64,000 nt of DNA, from positions 19,108-83,107 of the forward strand of contig JACPKR010000025.1 in assembly GCA_016186945.1 (NCBI GenBank), in the 5' to 3' direction. This document shows positions 34,979 through 43,177 of the stretch, in pieces. Positions within the stretch are counted from its first letter, which is position 1. Each line of letters begins with the position of its first letter. Under the pieces are notes generated by a model. That model was not told where the DNA came from. It did no database searches and saw only the letters and a list, made by a program, of their open reading frames with translations. Made by a program: the position numbers and the translations under genes. Origin of the DNA: Deltaproteobacteria bacterium. GTDB lineage: Bacteria > Bdellovibrionota_B > Oligoflexia > Oligoflexales > Bog-1112.

Positions 34979-37414
34979 CTAGCTTGCCAAGTCTGTAGGG
35001 GAAGGGCGCGAGACTCTCTCTTCGGGAGTTTGGACGAAGGCACTCTGTTTTACGGGAAAAAGCAACGAGAAAGCCTCCCAATAATTTTCGATATAGTGGA
35101 GTTTTAGTTTCTTCTTTACGCTTGCGGGCAAGTCATCCACGATAAGTTTGTTGCGAAGGGGAAGGATTACATTTTTCATTCCTTCTCTTTGGGCTGCGAG
35201 AAGTTTCTCTTTCACTCCTCCGATGGGGAGGACCTTCCCGTGGATGGTGATCTCTCCTGTCATACAGGTTTTGGATGCAATCTTTTGACAGAGCAGGGCT
35301 GAAAGGATCGAGCTAGCGATGGCCACGCCAGCGCTTGGTCCATCTTTGGAGACGGCTCCTTGAGGGACGTGCACATGGATCTCGTGTGTTTTTAGCAGGG
35401 ACCAGTCCACGCCTAAGACTTCTGCCCTGGATTTAACGAAGCTAAGTGCTGCTTGTGCGGATTCCTTCATCACGTCACCCAACTGGCCCGTAAGGACTAG
35501 ACCTTCCTTTCCTGGCAGGAGGTTGGTTTCGATCGTAAGGATTTCCCCACCGAAGCGAGTATAGGCCATACCGAAGGAAATCCCTGCGGCGGTATCTGCG
35601 TGAGGAAAGAAGTCCTCCCCAAAGATTCTTGCCCCCAGGTATTTCTGCACCTTTGCTGGGGTGACACGGAATACGTCCTCCTTCTTCTCACCTTCCGCAA
35701 CATCACGTGCAATTTTTCTACAAATGGACGCGATTTGCTTTTCAAGATTACGGAGTCCACTTTCCCGAGTATAGCCACGAATCAAGCTTACAACCGCGGA
35801 CTTGCTAAGGTCGATCGTTTTGCCTGCAAGCCCTGTTTCTCTCGCTTGTTTAGGGATGAGAAAGCGGTCAGCGATTTCTGATTTTTCATCTTCCGAATAT
35901 CCAGACAACTCAATGACCTCCAGCCGATCACGCAAAGCTGGGTGAATGGTGTCGAGCGTGTTTGCATTGGCAATGAACATCACCTTTGACAAATCGAAGG
36001 GAATTCCCAGATAATGGTCGACGAATTGATGATTCTGTTCCGGGTCCAGAACTTCAAGAAGAGCAGATGCCGGGTCGCCTCGATAGTCCTGCCCGAGCTT
36101 GTCGATTTCATCCAACATGATGATGGGGTTGGCGCTCTTTGCGTTCTTAATGGCACACACGACACGGCCTGGGAAAGCCCCTACGTAGGTCTTACGATGC
36201 CCACGAATGTCTGCTTCGTCTCGCACCCCTCCGACCGATATACGTTCAAATTTGCGTCCTATGGAGCGAGCGATAGATTTACCCAGACTCGTCTTACCCA
36301 CTCCCGGCGGACCGACAAAGCACAGAATGGGGCTTTTGGCCTGAGGGTTAAGCTTCTTTACGGCAAGATACTCGATAATGCGATCCTTCACTTTATGCAG
36401 CCCATAGTGGTCGGCATCCAGGTCGCGGCTAACGTTTTTAAGGTCAAGGGTATCTTCTGTAAATTCTTGCCACGGCAGGTCAAGGATGGTCTCAACGTGG
36501 GTCCGCACAAGCGAAGCTTCACTGGTATCCTGGTGCATCTTTTCCAGGCGTCTCAATTGACGTGCAAGCTCGTCTTTTGCTGTTGGTGAAAGCTTGGCTT
36601 CGTTAACCCTTTTCCAAAGATCCTCCATCTCGTCCCGAGGGTCGGCATCACCCAACTCACTTTTAAGCGCCCTTATCTGTTCACGCAGGTAGTGTTCCCT
36701 CTGCAGCTTGCCAATTTCTTCTTTAGCCTGGTTTTGTATTTTTACCTGCATCTGGCAGACTTCTATTTCACGAGAGAGGAAGGTATGAACGCGTGCTAGA
36801 CGCTCGATCGGATCAAAGACTGACAGAATTTTCTGTGCATCTTCGACCTTCAAACCTAGGTTCGCCGCAACCAGATCGGCGAGCCGGCCCGGTTCTCTCA
36901 CATCTTCCAAAATCATGAGAATATCGGGGGAAAGGACCCGCCCCAGGCTTACAACCTTCTCCAGATTTTCTCGCACCGCGCGAACGGTAGCCTCGATCGA
37001 AGACGACTGATTGACGATCGTCGGTTCTCGGATGGTCCTGACTTCAATGTTGGGAAAGTCTTTCTGTTCGACTAGCCTAACTGCCACAGCTTTCTGCAGG
37101 CCCTGAACCAGTACCTTCATACGTCCGTCGGGAAGTTTTCTCGTTCGCATAATGGAGCAGATGGTTCCCATATCGTAGACATCGAAAGGGGGTTCGAGAG
37201 AGGATTCCAAACCTCTTCCCTCATGGCCTTCAACTTTGAAGGCAGAAAGAAAAATCTTCCTTGTTTTTGACAAACTGAATTCCACTGCCTTGATACACAA
37301 GTCTTCGTTAATGAATACTGGCACAATCATGTGGGGGAAGACGACTATGTCCTTTAAAGGAAGAAGGGGTAGGGTCAAAACATCTTGTTCCCTTGGAAAT
37401 GGATTTCCTTGCAT
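34979..37414 (-). CDS. lon: ATP-dependent protease Lon
   Basis: AAA+ serine protease for misfolded and regulatory proteins. ATG 37414 with GGGGAG 6 nt upstream is preferred over GTG 37438. About 811 residues. LON N-domain ('LPLLPLKDIVVFPHMIVPVFI', in parts), Walker A 'GPPGVGKTSLGKSIA', the catalytic Ser in 'KDGPSAGVAIA' and the catalytic Lys in 'GGVKEKLLAAQREG'. It follows grpE, both protein-quality-control genes, on the same strand. Confidence 0.97.
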   Translation of the reverse strand: MQGNPFPREQDVLTLPLLPLKDIVVFPHMIVPVFINEDLCIKAVEFSLSKTRKIFLSAFKVEGHEGRGLESSLEPPFDVYDMGTICSIMRTRKLPDGRMKVLVQGLQKAVAVRLVEQKDFPNIEVRTIREPTIVNQSSSIEATVRAVRENLEKVVSLGRVLSPDILMILEDVREPGRLADLVAANLGLKVEDAQKILSVFDPIERLARVHTFLSREIEVCQMQVKIQNQAKEEIGKLQREHYLREQIRALKSELGDADPRDEMEDLWKRVNEAKLSPTAKDELARQLRRLEKMHQDTSEASLVRTHVETILDLPWQEFTEDTLDLKNVSRDLDADHYGLHKVKDRIIEYLAVKKLNPQAKSPILCFVGPPGVGKTSLGKSIARSIGRKFERISVGGVRDEADIRGHRKTYVGAFPGRVVCAIKNAKSANPIIMLDEIDKLGQDYRGDPASALLEVLDPEQNHQFVDHYLGIPFDLSKVMFIANANTLDTIHPALRDRLEVIELSGYSEDEKSEIADRFLIPKQARETGLAGKTIDLSKSAVVSLIRGYTRESGLRNLEKQIASICRKIARDVAEGEKKEDVFRVTPAKVQKYLGARIFGEDFFPHADTAAGISFGMAYTRFGGEILTIETNLLPGKEGLVLTGQLGDVMKESAQAALSFVKSRAEVLGVDWSLLKTHEIHVHVPQGAVSKDGPSAGVAIASSILSALLCQKIASKTCMTGEITIHGKVLPIGGVKEKLLAAQREGMKNVILPLRNKLIVDDLPASVKKKLKLHYIENYWEAFSLLFPVKQSAFVQTPEERVSRPSPTDLAS

Positions 37415-37546
37415 CCAGCACTCCCCAGCTGACTTCACCTTGCTTTCAATTGTTCGGTTTCTTGGGGCAATGCTTTAGTATGAAGGGGTTAGGAAGGGTA
37501 AAATTTTGTTGGAATATGACTCCTTTTCGTAATGATCAAGGGGGCC

Positions 37547-38152
37547 TTACTCATCGATTTTCTTCGTCGGGGGGACCAGCACGCTGACGATGGCGGGCCG
37601 TATCAGTTTTTCATGGAGGAGGTAACCCTTGGCAAATTCAACTTGAACTAGCTCTTCCTGAACGCCCTCACTTTCCACACGCTTGATTGCTTGATGCAGA
37701 TGCGGGTCGAATTTTTCATTTTGCGCTTCTAACGGAGTCAGTCCGTTTTTCCGCAGAACCTCCGACAATTGCCTATGAACCAGACTGAGTCCTTCTCGAA
37801 GGCTTTCCTCTTCGTTGACATGATCTGTAGAAAAGGCTTTGTCAAAACTATCCAAGACGGGAAGGACGTCTTTAAAAAATTTCTCCAGGCTAAACAGTCT
37901 GACCTGCTCCATGTCTTTCATATTGCGCCGCCGCATATTCTCGGTTTCCGCGAGGGCTCTGAGATAGAGGTCGTAGTTTTTCCTCGTCTCTTCACGGCAG
38001 CTTTCCAACTCTTTTCTGATTTGCTCGACCGGGTCCTGAGGAGGCTCTTCTTTTTGCGGAGCTTCGTTATGCGGGGCTTCTTTTTTCCTGCCCATTGCCT
38101 CCAAGTCGGCGGAGGATTGCTTGTGATCTTCGAGTGTGTTTTCCATATCCAT
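37547..38152 (-). CDS. grpE: Nucleotide exchange factor GrpE
   Basis: DnaK co-chaperone. 201 residues: an acidic, Lys/Glu/Pro-rich N-terminus ('APHNEAPQKEEPPQDP'), the coiled coil 'LRALAETENMRRRNMKDMEQV' (in part) and the C-terminal beta-wing 'GYLLHEKLIRPAIVSV'. No dnaK, dnaJ or hrcA is adjacent, and no CIRCE-like inverted repeat was seen in the divergent grpE/fis region. Confidence 0.95.
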   Translation of the reverse strand: MDMENTLEDHKQSSADLEAMGRKKEAPHNEAPQKEEPPQDPVEQIRKELESCREETRKNYDLYLRALAETENMRRRNMKDMEQVRLFSLEKFFKDVLPVLDSFDKAFSTDHVNEEESLREGLSLVHRQLSEVLRKNGLTPLEAQNEKFDPHLHQAIKRVESEGVQEELVQVEFAKGYLLHEKLIRPAIVSVLVPPTKKIDE

Positions 38153-38252
38153 CGTAAATCCGTAAGTTTAAGGTCTATGTCTTTGAATTCCCGTAATTTA
38201 ACGCGATTCGAGAATCGAAGCAAGGCATCTCGTGGCCTGAAAGCAGTGTTTA

Positions 38253-38278
38253 GCCCACGTGGCGGGTTACGCATTACC
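38253..38278 (+). repeat. Orphan family B terminus
   Basis: GCCCACGTGGCGGGTTACGC plus ATTACC matches only the outer end of B elements. It lies between grpE and fis. Confidence 0.5.
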
Positions 38279-38296
38279 TAAATCTTTCGATCGCGG

Positions 38297-38325
38297 TTGA
38301 CACACGATCAGCACTCTTGTTAATT
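38297..38325 (+). promoter_or_regulatory. Candidate promoter upstream of fis-like gene
   Basis: TTGACA (38297-38302), 17-bp spacer, TTAATT (38320-38325). The -35 is perfect and the -10 weak. Confidence 0.4.
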
Positions 38326-38372
38326 ACAGGTTCTTGGAGGATGATGAACAGTCAACTAATTAGGAAGCCATC

Positions 38373-38732
38373 GTGGAAAAAGAGTCAGCCGAATGCTACC
38401 CCGCAGAGTTTGAGAAGCCAGCAGCAGAAAGTCGATCTTCATCCAGTAGACCTGAAAGACTATCTACGAGCGCGATTACTGACGATGAATTGCTGGTCAA
38501 GCTTGACGGTCATTCACTTGAGTCGATTGTCGAATTAAAAATCTCTCGTTTCCTGGATCAATTGGGTACTTATTATCCCGACAACTTATACAATCTAATT
38601 ATGCGCAAAATGGAAAAGCCGCTTCTTCACCAAATCCTTCGCCGCACAGGTGGTAATCAGGTGCATGCCTCTCGGATTTTGGGGATCAACCGCAATACCT
38701 TGAGAAAGAAAATTAAGCTGTATTCCCTCTGA
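38373..38732 (+). CDS. fis: Fis-family DNA-binding protein
   Basis: 119 residues, GTG start with AGGAAG upstream. The C-terminal half matches Fis-type HTH: 'MEKPLLHQILRRTGGNQVHA' then 'SRILGINRNTLRKKIKLYSL'. The N-terminal ~55 residues are polar (Ser/Glu-rich) and presumably disordered. It could be a nucleoid-associated Fis or an orphan Fis-HTH regulator. Transcribed towards dnaB, with repeat B7 between the two stops. Confidence 0.85.
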   Translation: MEKESAECYPAEFEKPAAESRSSSSRPERLSTSAITDDELLVKLDGHSLESIVELKISRFLDQLGTYYPDNLYNLIMRKMEKPLLHQILRRTGGNQVHASRILGINRNTLRKKIKLYSL

Positions 38733-38743
38733 AGCACTTCTCC

Positions 38744-38824
38744 CAAGGAATTCTTGGAGGAACCAGCTACGCTGTTTCCTCCAAACCACCTCCTTGCCAC
38801 AAGCATGACCGCCTCCTTGCCACA
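38744..38824 (-). repeat. Family B, copy B7
   Basis: AAGGAATTCTTGGAGGAACC, an altered centre (AGCTACGCTG), TTTCCTCCAAACCACCTCC, then a second partial GCCTCCTTGCCACA. It lies between the convergent fis and dnaB. Confidence 0.8.
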
Positions 38825-38829
38825 GCGTT

Positions 38830-40179
38830 TCATTCTTCGATAAGGTTGTAAAACGACACAAAGTGGGGGTGCCAGGCAAGGTAGACTTTCCCAGTTTCGC
38901 CGTGTCGGTTTTTGGCCAGGAGAATCTCCGACTTTCCTGCGTCCTCGGATTCAGGGTTATAATAGTCATCTCGATAGATGAACATAATGAGGTCGGCATC
39001 TTGTTCCATAGCTCCTGATTCCCGCAGGTCACTCATCTTGGGTCGCTTATCGGGACGTGCGTCAGGGCTACGATTCAGCTGGGCGCAAGCGATAACGGGG
39101 ATGGCAATTTCCTTGGCAAGAGCTTTCAAGCTAGTCGAAATTTCGCTTATCTCTCGTTCCCTTCCTTGCCTCTGGGCTGTCTGGCTCGCCGTCATAAGTT
39201 GCAGGTAGTCGATGATGATCAGATCGAGGCCATGCTCGCGTTTGAAGCGCCTGCTTCTAGCCCTAAGCTCACTGATGGAGAGGCCAGGGGTCTCGTCGAT
39301 CACCAGGCGATCTCCCAAGTCGTTGAGGATGCGGGCGGCATACATGAGTCGATCCTTATCGTCTTCACTCATGTCCCCTTGGCGGAGTTTATTCGAATCG
39401 ACCTTTCCCTCTGCTGACAGAAGTCTTTCGACCAGCTGTTCTTTTGACATTTCCAGGGTGAAGACACCGACCTTGCTGTCTGGCTTTGACTTCACCGCAC
39501 TCATGGCCCAGTTTAGGGCAAGAGCCGTCTTTCCCATCCCGGGTCTAGCCGCGAGGATGATTAAGTCACTTTTTTGCCATCCACCTGTAATTTTATCCAG
39601 CTCCGTGAATCCAGAGGCAACCCCGCTAAGAGTTCCAGCGGCCGCCATCCTTTTTTCAAGGGTTTCCAGAAGCGTCTCAAGGATTTTCTTCGCACTGATG
39701 AGTCCTGCCTCATTCCGGTCCTGTTCGTTAAGGATGTGAAGAAACTCTTTTTCAACTTCCGACAAAACATCCTTGGCTTCTCCTTGAGCTGCCCGGGCTG
39801 TGGAACTTGTGTCTTCACAGATCTTAATGATTTTGCGAAGATAATACTTTTCCTTAACGATATTAGAATAGTACTCAATGTTCTCCGAGATTGGGGAATT
39901 TTCCACCAATTCGATCAAAAACGGCAGATTGATGGGAACCTGAAGTTTGACCAGAGTTTCCGAGACGGTGAAATAGTCGATCGGTTTTCCCTGAGCGTCG
40001 AGGCTTAGCATGGCCTCAAAAATTTGCCTGTGGTAATCGAGGAAGAAATGCTCACCCTTGAGGTAAGTTTTTTCAATGACTTGATGGAACGATGCGGGAC
40101 TACGCAGTATGGCACCCAACACAGCTTTTTCTGACTCGGCTGAGTGAGGGAAAGCATAGTTTTCCCGTTTTTCGGCCAT
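38830..40179 (-). CDS. dnaB: Replicative DNA helicase DnaB
   Basis: Hexameric 5'-3' helicase. 449 residues: N-terminal domain ('SAESEKAVLGAILRSPASF') and RecA-like ATPase with Walker A 'AARPGMGKTALALNWAMSA', 'LIIIDYLQLM', 'VIACAQLNRSPDARPDKRP' and 'DLRESGAMEQDADLIMFIYR'. Follows rplI on the same strand, the common rpsF-rplI-dnaB arrangement. Confidence 0.97.
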   Translation of the reverse strand: MAEKRENYAFPHSAESEKAVLGAILRSPASFHQVIEKTYLKGEHFFLDYHRQIFEAMLSLDAQGKPIDYFTVSETLVKLQVPINLPFLIELVENSPISENIEYYSNIVKEKYYLRKIIKICEDTSSTARAAQGEAKDVLSEVEKEFLHILNEQDRNEAGLISAKKILETLLETLEKRMAAAGTLSGVASGFTELDKITGGWQKSDLIILAARPGMGKTALALNWAMSAVKSKPDSKVGVFTLEMSKEQLVERLLSAEGKVDSNKLRQGDMSEDDKDRLMYAARILNDLGDRLVIDETPGLSISELRARSRRFKREHGLDLIIIDYLQLMTASQTAQRQGREREISEISTSLKALAKEIAIPVIACAQLNRSPDARPDKRPKMSDLRESGAMEQDADLIMFIYRDDYYNPESEDAGKSEILLAKNRHGETGKVYLAWHPHFVSFYNLIEE

Positions 40180-40231
40180 GAGGGGCTACCTTGGGGGGTT
40201 GACTAGGATGAAAGGGAGACGCCCCCCACTC

Positions 40232-40690
40232 TTACTTTTCAGTTTTTTCAGCGGCTTCGATTTTAACTTTAACACTAGCGGTAACTTCGGGATGAAGTTT
40301 GACTTCCGCTGTGTAAGTTCCTAACTTTTTGATCTCTTCAGAAAAGTGAATGACTTTTTTGGAGACTTCGAAACCTTTTTGCGTAAGCATTTCTGCAATT
40401 TCCGCTGTCGTTACGGAACCAAAGATGCGTTCCTCTTCGCCAACTTGTTTGGAAACGACCAGCTTTATCTTCCCTATCTTTTGGGCGAGGGCTTTCATTT
40501 CCTTAAGAATTTTTTCTTTACGGATTTCGATCACTTTTTTGCGGTGTTCGAGTTCCTTACGATTGGCATCGTTTGCCACAATGGCAAAGGAACGGGGAAT
40601 GAGGTAGTTCCGGGCGTAACCGTCTTTCACATTCACGATGGATCCCATGCTCCCCAGGGACTCAACGTCTTTAGATAAAATAACTTTCAT
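40232..40690 (-). CDS. rplI: Ribosomal protein bL9
   Basis: 152 residues, standard bL9: 'MKVILSKDVESLGSMGSIVN', the signature 'VKDGYARNYLIPRSFA', then the central helix and C-domain. GGAG precedes the ATG. It lies 29 nt after rpsF with no rpsR in between. Confidence 0.97.
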   Translation of the reverse strand: MKVILSKDVESLGSMGSIVNVKDGYARNYLIPRSFAIVANDANRKELEHRKKVIEIRKEKILKEMKALAQKIGKIKLVVSKQVGEEERIFGSVTTAEIAEMLTQKGFEVSKKVIHFSEEIKKLGTYTAEVKLHPEVTASVKVKIEAAEKTEK

Positions 40691-40719
40691 CGAAAGTCTC
40701 CTTTTCCTTTCCGAGGCAC

Positions 40720-41097
40720 TTAAACTGCTTCATTTTGTTCCGCAGCTGCAGCGGCTGCTTTAGCTTCCGCTCTTGCCAATTCCGCTTTTCGTTCGTTAAC
40801 ATCGACGTTTTCCCCGATGCGTACGTTAAGATAGCGTAGGACATTCTCGTCGATGCGCATGAGTCGTTCCGCTTCTTTCAGGTGTTCGGGACGGGCGCTA
40901 AGGTCGTAATGAATGTAGCGTCCTCTAAACTGCCCCTTGATGGGGAAGGCGAGTTTTTTAAATCCCCATTCTGCTTTCCTGACGATGGCTCCGCCATCCT
41001 GCAGAATGATTTCTTCATATTTCTCCAACGTTTTCTTGGAAGCGTCAGGAGACAATTGGGCATTCACGATGATGGTAACTTCATATTCCCTAAGCAC
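40720..41097 (-). CDS. rpsF: Ribosomal protein bS6
   Basis: 125 residues: 'LREYEVTIIVNAQLSPDASK', 'WGFKKLAFPIKGQFRGRYIH' and 'LMRIDENVLRYLNVRI', with an Ala/Glu-rich tail. GTG start overlaps the end of pth by 8 nt. The S18 partner gene usually found next to it is absent. Confidence 0.96.
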   Translation of the reverse strand: MLREYEVTIIVNAQLSPDASKKTLEKYEEIILQDGGAIVRKAEWGFKKLAFPIKGQFRGRYIHYDLSARPEHLKEAERLMRIDENVLRYLNVRIGENVDVNERKAELARAEAKAAAAAAEQNEAV

Positions 41098-41668
41098 AGG
41101 CTTCTCCCTTTGAATTCTTTGGTTTGTTTTTGATGAAAATATCTCTTAACCGAAGCATAACGTTATCAAACATTTCGCCTTTTAACGTTTCCATTTGTTC
41201 TGCTGTAAAGGGGCTGAGCACCCAGTCATGGATTTCCCGCTCCTTATCTTTTTCAATCGTCGGTTTCCCGACCCCGATCTTTATTCGGTAAAACTCACTT
41301 TGACCCAGCTCTTCTAGGAGGCTTCGCACCCCGTTATGCCCACCGTGTCCCCCGCCTAGCCTCGTCTTGACTTTGCCCTCGGGCATGTCAATGTCGTCAT
41401 AGATAACAATCAGGTCTTCGGGAGCTATTTTGTAGTAGCGCACCCATTGACCGACCGATGATCCTGACAGGTTCATGAACGTTGTCGGTTCTATCAATAA
41501 CACACGTTCATCGAACATGCTTCCTTCCCCATAATGGGAGTCGAAGCGCTTTTGGTTGAGCGAGATGTTGTGCTTGTTGGCGAGAAGCTCCAGGATCACA
41601 AAGCCAGCGTTGTGCCTTGTTCGAGTGTATCGAGTTCCTGGGTTGCCTAATCCAACAATTATCTTCAC
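41090..41668 (-). CDS. pth: Peptidyl-tRNA hydrolase
   Basis: Recycles peptidyl-tRNA. 192 residues with 'GLGNPGTRYTRTRHNAGF' (catalytic His), 'PTTFMNLSGSSV', 'IVIYDDIDMPEGKVKTRLGG' and 'GHNGVRSL'. GTG start overlaps the rplY stop (GTGA). The rplY-pth pairing is conserved in many bacteria. Confidence 0.96.
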   Translation of the reverse strand: MKIIVGLGNPGTRYTRTRHNAGFVILELLANKHNISLNQKRFDSHYGEGSMFDERVLLIEPTTFMNLSGSSVGQWVRYYKIAPEDLIVIYDDIDMPEGKVKTRLGGGHGGHNGVRSLLEELGQSEFYRIKIGVGKPTIEKDKEREIHDWVLSPFTAEQMETLKGEMFDNVMLRLRDIFIKNKPKNSKGEACA

Positions 41669-41949
41669 GCGTACATCAAGTCAACGTGCAAGGGGCTACG
41701 TTTGACGTGATCGATCTGCAGCTCCTTGATGGTTACCAATTTCACGGTTCCCTCGATATCAAGGTTAAACCTCTTTCCATCCTTCCATGCAACAGACAAA
41801 AATTTGGGGTCTAAGGCGATAGCCGTGGCCTTAGCTTCATTCATAAGATTTCCTGGCAATTCGCCTTGGGCACGCAAACGGTAGCATGGGTTTTTTCCTT
41901 GTTCCTCTGCCGTGCGTAACCGCCCCTTGATAGTTATGGGAGCACTCAT
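41665..41949 (-). CDS. rplY: Ribosomal protein bL25 (short form)
   Basis: About 94 residues from ATG 41949 (GGAG 6 nt upstream; the ORF track uses TTG 41961). It keeps the 5S-rRNA-binding L25 core ('APITIKGRLRTAEEQGKNP', 'VTIKELQIDHVKRSPLHVDL') and lacks the CTC extension, as in E. coli-type L25. Confidence 0.9.
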   Translation of the reverse strand: MSAPITIKGRLRTAEEQGKNPCYRLRAQGELPGNLMNEAKATAIALDPKFLSVAWKDGKRFNLDIEGTVKLVTIKELQIDHVKRSPLHVDLMYA

Positions 41950-42040
41950 TTTCTTCTCCAAAATACCTACTTAACAATTGCGGATAGGGTAGGGGTGAAC
42001 TTATACCGGCAAGCGATTGGCCATGCAACAGACATTTCCT

Positions 42041-42976
42041 CTATAGAAACAACGAGCTGATGGAATCCTGGTTGTGTATACGGAGGATAGCTTCGCTCAA
42101 AAGGCCGGCAACCGTTATTTGTTTGATTTTATTACATTTCCTTGCCTCAAGGGAAAGGGGGATGGAGTCCGTTACGACAAGCTGCTGAAGTTTGGATCCC
42201 GCGATTCTCTGAACAGCTGTTCCGCTGAGTACTGGGTGCGTAATGGCGGCGTGGACTTCACTGGCTCCGTTTTCAATTAAGGCCTCGGTAGACTTGATCA
42301 GCGATCCGCCAGTATCAACTATATCGTCAATGATGAGGCAGAACTTCCCCTTCACATCTCCGATGATATTCATCACTTCGCATTCATTGGGGGTGTCCCG
42401 CCGTTTGTCAATAATGGCCAGGCTGCAACGAAGCTGTTTCGCCATGGCTCGGGCACGTTCGACGCCCCCGGCATCGGGAGAAACGACGATGACGTTGCCG
42501 TGGAGATTCTTGAAATATTCTGAAATGACCGGCTTTACGAATAAATGATCGACGGGAATATTGAAAAAACCCTGTATCGCTGAGTTGTGAAGTTCCAAGG
42601 TAAGGAGACGGGTAACTCCGGCCACTTCCATGATTTCCGCGACCAATTTGGCCGTTATGGGAGTACGGGATGCGCTTTTTCTCTCTTGCCTAGCATATCC
42701 GAAATAAGGGGCGACAAGTGTGATCGTCTTTGCTGAGGCCCTTCGGCAAGCATCGACAATGACCATCGCTTCCATCAGATGTTCGTTCACGGGGGCGCAG
42801 GTAGGCTGCACGATGAAAACGTCACGGCCGCGGATATTCACCTGCAACTCCACCCTTGTCTCGCCATCAGAAAAGCGTGAGACAGTGGCATCGCCGAGCG
42901 GAACTCCTAACTTTTGGCTGATTTTTTGCGCCAGTGCAGGGTTAGCATTGCCGCTGAAAAGAACAATTTCGGTCAT
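42041..42976 (-). CDS. prs: Ribose-phosphate pyrophosphokinase
   Basis: Makes PRPP from ribose-5-phosphate and ATP. About 311 residues from ATG 42976 (ORF track: 42985). 'LFSGNANPALAQKISQKLG', 'PYFGYARQERK' and the PRPP loop 'LIIDDIVDTGGSL'. Lies between tRNA-Gln upstream and rplY downstream, all on the minus strand, probably one transcript. Confidence 0.96.
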   Translation of the reverse strand: MTEIVLFSGNANPALAQKISQKLGVPLGDATVSRFSDGETRVELQVNIRGRDVFIVQPTCAPVNEHLMEAMVIVDACRRASAKTITLVAPYFGYARQERKSASRTPITAKLVAEIMEVAGVTRLLTLELHNSAIQGFFNIPVDHLFVKPVISEYFKNLHGNVIVVSPDAGGVERARAMAKQLRCSLAIIDKRRDTPNECEVMNIIGDVKGKFCLIIDDIVDTGGSLIKSTEALIENGASEVHAAITHPVLSGTAVQRIAGSKLQQLVVTDSIPLSLEARKCNKIKQITVAGLLSEAILRIHNQDSISSLFL

Positions 42977-42997
42977 TGATCTCACGTTAGGATGAGG

Positions 42998-43073
42998 TGG
43001 CTGGGGCGGCAGGACTCGAACCTGCGTATACTAGAATCAAAATCTAGTGTCTTAGCCACTTGACGACGCCCCA
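42998..43073 (-). tRNA. tRNA-Gln (UUG)
   Basis: Folds as a cloverleaf: acceptor TGGGGCG/CGCCCCA, discriminator G, encoded CCA. Anticodon stem CTAGA/TCTAG with loop TTTTGAT gives anticodon TTG. The T-arm has GGTTCGAGTCC. Confidence 0.95.
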
Positions 43074-43103
43074 ATTCGGATCGAAACTTCTACGATCTGC
43101 TGA

Positions 43104-43132
43104 TGATTATTATGGAATCGACTCTCTGTCAA
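43104..43132 (-). promoter_or_regulatory. Promoter of tRNA-Gln (and probably prs operon)
   Basis: Minus strand TTGACA (43127-43132), 17-bp spacer, TAATCA (43104-43109), about 30 bp before the tRNA 5' end. Confidence 0.65.
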
Positions 43133-43177
43133 GTTGCTTACTGACGTTGTTGAAAAGGCCAGGAATGGTATAGCATC

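Noticed and set aside
38153-38296. CIRCE or heat-shock operator before grpE
   Set aside because: No TTAGCACTC-N9-GAGTGCTAA-like sequence seen; only an orphan B end.
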